Below are positions 6,924 to 10,452 of a DNA stretch of 10,452 nucleotides, piece by piece; within the stretch, counting starts at the first letter, position 1, and each line of letters opens with the position of its first letter. The position numbers and the translations under genes are program-made. The DNA lies in assembly GCA_029239545.1 (NCBI GenBank), contig JARBUQ010000214.1, positions 1 through 10,452 of the forward strand, read 5' to 3'. The notes beneath the pieces were generated by a model, which searched no databases, was not told the origin of the DNA, and saw only the letters and a list, made by a program, of their open reading frames with translations. This stretch comes from Paenibacillus sp. GTDB taxonomy: Bacteria; Bacillota; Bacilli; Paenibacillales; NBRC-103111.

Positions 6924-6957
6924 AAAGGCAGCGTCCATATTAATGACGCTGCTTTTT
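6924..6957. terminator. Bidirectional terminator between convergent fsr and oxidoreductase genes
   Basis: The stem GCAGCGTC (6928-6935) with GACGCTGC (6945-6952) has a nine-base loop, flanked by A-rich sequence on the left and TTTTT on the right. It lies seven bases past the fsr stop codon and ten bases past the oxidoreductase stop on the other strand, so it can serve both. Confidence 0.88.
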
Positions 6958-6967
6958 GTTAACCTCA

Positions 6968-7933
6968 TTAACTAATTCCAGGAATAACCGCTTTCCAATC
7001 ATCCTCTAAGCCAAGTCCGCTAAGATCAGCCACTACATGGTTCTTCTCTGCTTCATACAAACGCCAGATCACTCTTAGGCCTTGAAGACTGGATGGACCA
7101 TCTGTAAGCGGCACGGAACCGGAACGGATACAATCCAGGAAATGCTGAATTTCGTAGTGGGTGTTTTTCCCATCGAGCGGAACCTCTAGCAGCACTTCGG
7201 TAGTCGAGCTGGTATCCAGATTGGATTTCTCCCGAACCATCTCTGTGTGTGCATAAAGTTTGCCGCCGCTGATATGAGCTTCCAGCATCCCTTTGGTGCA
7301 ATGGGCATGAATGCTGTATCCGAGTCTTGTACCTCGTGCACCCCAAGTACCGAAGTGATAACCAAGCGCTCCACTCTCGAATTCCAGGGATACATTGCTC
7401 GTCCCTTCCTTCTCCATCCATGGAGTTCCACGATTCGTACCCATATGGGTTCCCCATAGTGGACGACCTAGAATCCACATCATAATATCGATGTAATGAC
7501 AGCCGTGGCTGAAAAATTGTCCGCCGCCCAGCCTATGCGCTGATAAAAACGGCCAGAAACGAACTGGATAAGCTGTCATCAATATTTTGCCAACCTCCTC
7601 AGAGGTCTTGATCAGGTCCAGAACTTCAGCCTCGGAGTTAGCAATTGGCTTCTCCATCAGCACATGCTTGCCAGCCTTCAAACAGGCAATCCCTACTTCG
7701 TAATGCAAGTCATGCGGAAGCACGATCAACACTGCATCTACATCGTCCAACAGATCATGATAGTCTGTTACTGCTTTAGTAATGCCCAGTTGCTCAGCTG
7801 CTTTTTGAGCTCTCTCTGGTACGATATCGCAGACAGCCGTTACTTTCATTTGATCCAGCAAAGCTTCATACCCTTTGAAATGCGACCCTGCCATTCCCCC
7901 GCAGCCAATAATGCCAATACGAATTTTTTCCAT
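6968..7933 (-). CDS. Gfo/Idh/MocA-family oxidoreductase with apparent internal deletion
   Basis: A 321-residue NAD(P)-dependent dehydrogenase-like protein, expected to act on sugars or inositol-type substrates. The N-terminal Rossmann fold has GIIGCGGMAGSH (8-19) and the acidic CDI end of strand 2; the EKP motif gives Lys95. The C-terminal domain keeps GGGQFFSHGCHYID with His146 and Asp149. In the family about 40-50 residues lie between the strand ending in a YxxRF-type motif and the GGG loop; here RFWPFL (125-130) runs directly into SAHRLGGGQ. The protein is thus short by about that amount although the frame is intact, so activity is uncertain. The ATG is preceded by AAGGAAG. The gene is downstream of, and on the same strand as, the solute-binding protein gene, with a 151-base gap. 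Confidence 0.88.
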   Translation of the reverse strand: MEKIRIGIIGCGGMAGSHFKGYEALLDQMKVTAVCDIVPERAQKAAEQLGITKAVTDYHDLLDDVDAVLIVLPHDLHYEVGIACLKAGKHVLMEKPIANSEAEVLDLIKTSEEVGKILMTAYPVRFWPFLSAHRLGGGQFFSHGCHYIDIMMWILGRPLWGTHMGTNRGTPWMEKEGTSNVSLEFESGALGYHFGTWGARGTRLGYSIHAHCTKGMLEAHISGGKLYAHTEMVREKSNLDTSSTTEVLLEVPLDGKNTHYEIQHFLDCIRSGSVPLTDGPSSLQGLRVIWRLYEAEKNHVVADLSGLGLEDDWKAVIPGIS

Positions 7934-8000
7934 TGTGTTCAGCCTTCCTTTTCAACAAGATAAGTTAATTTCTAACCTAATAGTAGTAGATTGGCTTGCA

Positions 8001-8015
8001 AAAGGATTTACCTTT
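8001..8015. promoter_or_regulatory. Small palindrome upstream of the oxidoreductase gene
   Basis: AAAGG-ATTTA-CCTTT is a perfect 5+5 inverted repeat in the 151-base gap between the solute-binding protein and oxidoreductase genes. It could be an operator or a weak hairpin. There is no T-run after it on the minus strand, so it is a poor terminator, and I find no clear -35/-10 pair nearby. Confidence 0.3.
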
Positions 8016-8084
8016 ATGGCCGAAGTTTTTGCACTATGGGTCGCCGGGAGGTTAATCTGATGGCTACAAGTAGGCTGGATCTGA

Positions 8085-9560
8085 TTATTCATTCAAATAA
8101 GTATGAACCTTTCCTTGAATTCCTTTGGCAGTCTCCTCTGCTGTTTTTTGTCCATTGAAAAAAGCCGCTGCTTGAGTGGTGACAATATTCAGCACGGCTA
8201 AGTCCTTCTCAGCATAATACCCTACCCCTTCCAGGAACTTTGTGATTAAATCAATGTCTGCTTGCTTGACAGGTTGTGTAGTGTAATCCTTGCCACCCTC
8301 CATTCTTAGGGAAAGCCTTGGCTTGCCGCTGTCATTCTGCTTGAGCAATTGCTCCATTCTTGCAGCACCCGCCAGCTTATTCACGGCAAAGCCGCCTAGC
8401 TCTTTGGTCGTTTGCAGCTCTTCGGATAACAGCAGCTTAAGGAATGCCCATGCCTCCGCAATGTTCTTGGACTTGCTGTTAATTGCTACAGGCAGATCGG
8501 AAGAAAATGCTGTACCCTGGAGCTCGCTTCCATTCGGGACATGATAATACGCAGAATTGCCGTCATACATCATTTGATGGACATAAATCATATCCTCGTA
8601 CTGGTTCAAATTAAGCATTTCGAACATATTCGTATAGTAGGGATTATGATCTGTTGTAACCAGCTTCGAATCGAACATCGATTTGGTGGTGTTGAGCAGC
8701 TCGATGAACGATTTACTGTCGAATCGGGCTTCTTTCTTCTCAGCGTCCACATAGGAAGCATAGCTGCTGCTAATAAATAACTCTAAGAGAGTCGTCGGAG
8801 TCACATTAGTCAGAACATATGGGGTCTGAGTACCTTTTTGTTGACCCTTCAACATGGCTTGACTCGCTTGTATGAAATCCTGCCAGGTCCAGCTATCATC
8901 GCTAAGAGCAGTGTCCCCAATCATAGCTCGATTCCCGATTAACAGCTGCAGCCCTATCTTAACCGGCAAGCTGTACCAGCCGCCCTTGTAATTCATCGCT
9001 TCAAACACATTGCTGTAATATTGATTCCGGTCTATCCCTTGATCGGACATCAAAAGCTCGCGAATGTTTACTAACAGCTTCTTGTCTACATATTTCTGGT
9101 AGGGCAAATGCTCGGTTACGATCAAATCGCTCGCTTTTCCACTTAATAATTGTGTATTCAAACTCGCTGTATATTTAGCCAGATCCTTTGGGTCAATCTC
9201 TTCGACCTGAATGGAATTCCCTGTTGGTCTGGGTGCTGCTTTGTATTCCTTTATTTCGATCGTCAGATTGGGATGCTGGCTTTCGAATTTGGCTTTGGCC
9301 AGCTCAAGGAATCGGCTGGAGCTCAGCACGGAAAGTGTGATGGTTTTCTTCGTTTCGTTATCGAGCGGCTTGTTCACATCTATAACCGGATCAGGTGTTT
9401 CTTCGTTATCCAACCTCCCTGGCTGAGCCGTTTCGTGTTTAGCTGTTGCTTCAATTACAGGCTTGCTCGTTTCTTCTGCACGGCAAGACGTTAACACCAA
9501 CAAGAGCAGGATCAGGCAACCTGCTATAGTTCTTCTAGACACGACGATAGATCGAATCAT
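8085..9560 (-). CDS. Extracellular solute-binding lipoprotein (family 1 type)
   Basis: A 491-residue lipoprotein. A charged N-terminus and hydrophobic core (residues 11-24) end in the lipobox LTSC, with lipidated Cys26. A polar, proline- and charge-rich linker (about 27-72) is followed by a family 1 solute-binding fold that starts TITLSVLSSSRFLELAKAKFESQHP, the usual first strand and helix of carbohydrate-type binding proteins. The late segment SKSKNIAEAWAFLKLLLSEE is also typical. Such proteins deliver sugars or oligosaccharides to ABC importers, but no importer permease or ATPase is in the window. Instead its ATG overlaps by four bases (ATGA) the stop of a MacB-like membrane protein gene, with AGGAGG upstream. 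The ligand is unknown. Confidence 0.9.
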   Translation of the reverse strand: MIRSIVVSRRTIAGCLILLLLVLTSCRAEETSKPVIEATAKHETAQPGRLDNEETPDPVIDVNKPLDNETKKTITLSVLSSSRFLELAKAKFESQHPNLTIEIKEYKAAPRPTGNSIQVEEIDPKDLAKYTASLNTQLLSGKASDLIVTEHLPYQKYVDKKLLVNIRELLMSDQGIDRNQYYSNVFEAMNYKGGWYSLPVKIGLQLLIGNRAMIGDTALSDDSWTWQDFIQASQAMLKGQQKGTQTPYVLTNVTPTTLLELFISSSYASYVDAEKKEARFDSKSFIELLNTTKSMFDSKLVTTDHNPYYTNMFEMLNLNQYEDMIYVHQMMYDGNSAYYHVPNGSELQGTAFSSDLPVAINSKSKNIAEAWAFLKLLLSEELQTTKELGGFAVNKLAGAARMEQLLKQNDSGKPRLSLRMEGGKDYTTQPVKQADIDLITKFLEGVGYYAEKDLAVLNIVTTQAAAFFNGQKTAEETAKGIQGKVHTYLNE

Positions 9561-10452
9561 AATGAATTGTTCCTCCTAGCGAACCATTTATGATAGACGA
9601 GAAATACTAGTATTAATCCAACAATATGCCAATTTATTAGATAATCTATCCCAGCAAGATCAGCTAGCAACCAGCTGCATATAACCCCCACTAAAGTGAA
9701 TAGACCGATATGGATAACGGTCATTAGCAAATTCAACCGATCCTTGTACAGCTCGACCTGTGAAGGGATGTATCCAAGCATGGTCTGTTTTTCTTGCCAA
9801 TACTCCTCTACTCTAGCTTTGTAAAAAGACAGATCTATGAGCCGCTGCGGAATCCATTCCGGATCAACGTAGAACGGTTGGCTCATCCTGCTCGCCATCC
9901 AAGCTAATACACCACAGGATACCAGCAAGCCAAGAAATTGAGGAGCGATAATGCGCCAATTCTGTCTCCATATATCCAACGGTTCATTCAGCTGCAGGTC
10001 CTGAGTGAAGAGTAGGACAGCTGTACGTAAACATCTCCATGCAACACGCACAACAATCCACATGCAAGCAATACCCATCACTATTTCCAGCATGTGGGAC
10101 TTGCTGTTTGCCATTTCATATTCCTTCGAGAAATTCGTTATTACGTAACGAGTCGGCGGATCTTTACCTGCTGCGATGAACGCCGCTGTTAACCTCTCTG
10201 AGATAGCGAAATCATGATTATTATCCTGAATGACAGCCAGTTCCATTGTAGTGATCTTACCTTCAGGATGTTGGTCCAACCATGTTGTTACAGGCATGAA
10301 CAGATCCGGTACATTATCGTCAGCCATTGATGTTAGAACGCTCGCTGCTTTTGCGAATACTCCTGCAATGACAAAAGCTTCTCCACCTATTTCTACTTGC
10401 AGACCTGTCACATTCCCGGAATGAAATAACTGCTCAGCCAGCTCCTCGCTTA
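9557..10452 (-). CDS. Membrane protein with MacB-like extracytoplasmic domain (5' end outside window)
   Basis: The reading frame is open to the right edge, so the N-terminus is missing; 297 residues are visible. The first visible residues, SEELAEQLFHSGNVTGLQVEIGGEAFVIAGVF, and the following stretch resemble the end of a MacB periplasmic core domain, as found in ABC exporter-type permeases. Four hydrophobic segments follow, around MLEIVMGIACMWIVVRVAW, IIAPQFLGLLVSCGVLAWM, LLMTVIHIGLFTLVGVICSWLL and YLINWHIVGLILVFLVYH, with a soluble loop of about 50 residues between the second and third. This tail does not look like a standard FtsX permease domain. The GTG at 10411 has no ribosome binding site and is not taken as the start. 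The gene is coupled by an ATGA overlap to the solute-binding lipoprotein. Confidence 0.75.
   Translation of the reverse strand, partial: SEELAEQLFHSGNVTGLQVEIGGEAFVIAGVFAKAASVLTSMADDNVPDLFMPVTTWLDQHPEGKITTMELAVIQDNNHDFAISERLTAAFIAAGKDPPTRYVITNFSKEYEMANSKSHMLEIVMGIACMWIVVRVAWRCLRTAVLLFTQDLQLNEPLDIWRQNWRIIAPQFLGLLVSCGVLAWMASRMSQPFYVDPEWIPQRLIDLSFYKARVEEYWQEKQTMLGYIPSQVELYKDRLNLLMTVIHIGLFTLVGVICSWLLADLAGIDYLINWHIVGLILVFLVYHKWFARRNNSL

Noticed and set aside
7875..8060. Plus-strand frame overlapping the start of the oxidoreductase gene
   Set aside because: It is antisense to a well-supported gene and lacks domain-like sequence; the same holds for the other opposite-strand frames inside the nine genes.
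8060..8161. Small plus-strand frame of 33 codons with GGGAGG eight bases before its ATG
   Set aside because: It lies mostly antisense to the end of the solute-binding protein gene, its product resembles nothing known, and there is no promoter support.
10409..10411. GTG at 10411 as the true start of the MacB-like gene
   Set aside because: No ribosome binding site precedes it, and the in-frame upstream codons continue the MacB-like domain to the window edge.

Overview
The window looks like chromosomal DNA of a Bacillales member, most likely Paenibacillus or a close relative. The reasons are strong AAGGAGG-type ribosome binding sites, moderate base composition, protein families common in that group (a WYL regulator, a Gfo/Idh/MocA oxidoreductase, a lipoprotein solute-binding protein), and an intergenic palindrome array of a style I recall from Paenibacillus genomes. 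The genus call is an inference from sequence style, not from a search. Nine protein genes are supported, one of them cut by the right edge. I see no rRNA, tRNA, CRISPR array or intact insertion sequence.

Layout, left to right. Positions 1-548 are non-coding: a strong terminator hairpin at the left edge, a set of four small palindromes with regular spacing, and a second hairpin that closes the first gene. On the minus strand, read right to left from 3570, come an HPP-family membrane protein, an IMP dehydrogenase strikingly like the Tritrichomonas foetus enzyme, and a YafY-type WYL regulator separated from the dehydrogenase by one base. The dehydrogenase has its own good sigma-A promoter and a palindrome over the expected transcription start. 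A LysR-type regulator (plus strand, from 3690) is divergent from the HPP gene across a 119-base gap with related inverted repeats.

The LysR gene converges on a minus-strand APH-fold small-molecule kinase. That kinase is divergent from a plus-strand MFS exporter of the fosmidomycin-resistance (Fsr) family, across a 139-base gap with an extended -10 promoter. The Fsr gene ends at a hairpin terminator shared with the convergent Gfo/Idh/MocA oxidoreductase, which appears to have lost about 40 residues in frame from the start of its C-terminal domain. At the right end, a membrane protein with a MacB-like extracytoplasmic domain overlaps by 4 bases (ATGA) a lipoprotein of the family 1 extracellular solute-binding type.

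Functionally this is accessory, environment-facing chromosome: an additional-looking IMPDH with a dedicated regulator, a drug exporter next to a kinase, a HPP membrane protein with a LysR partner, and a transport or sensing pair. The least ordinary items are the T. foetus-type IMPDH/WYL operon, the internally shortened oxidoreductase and the MacB-like/solute-binding pair. I do not see one clear multi-gene system that I can call new.
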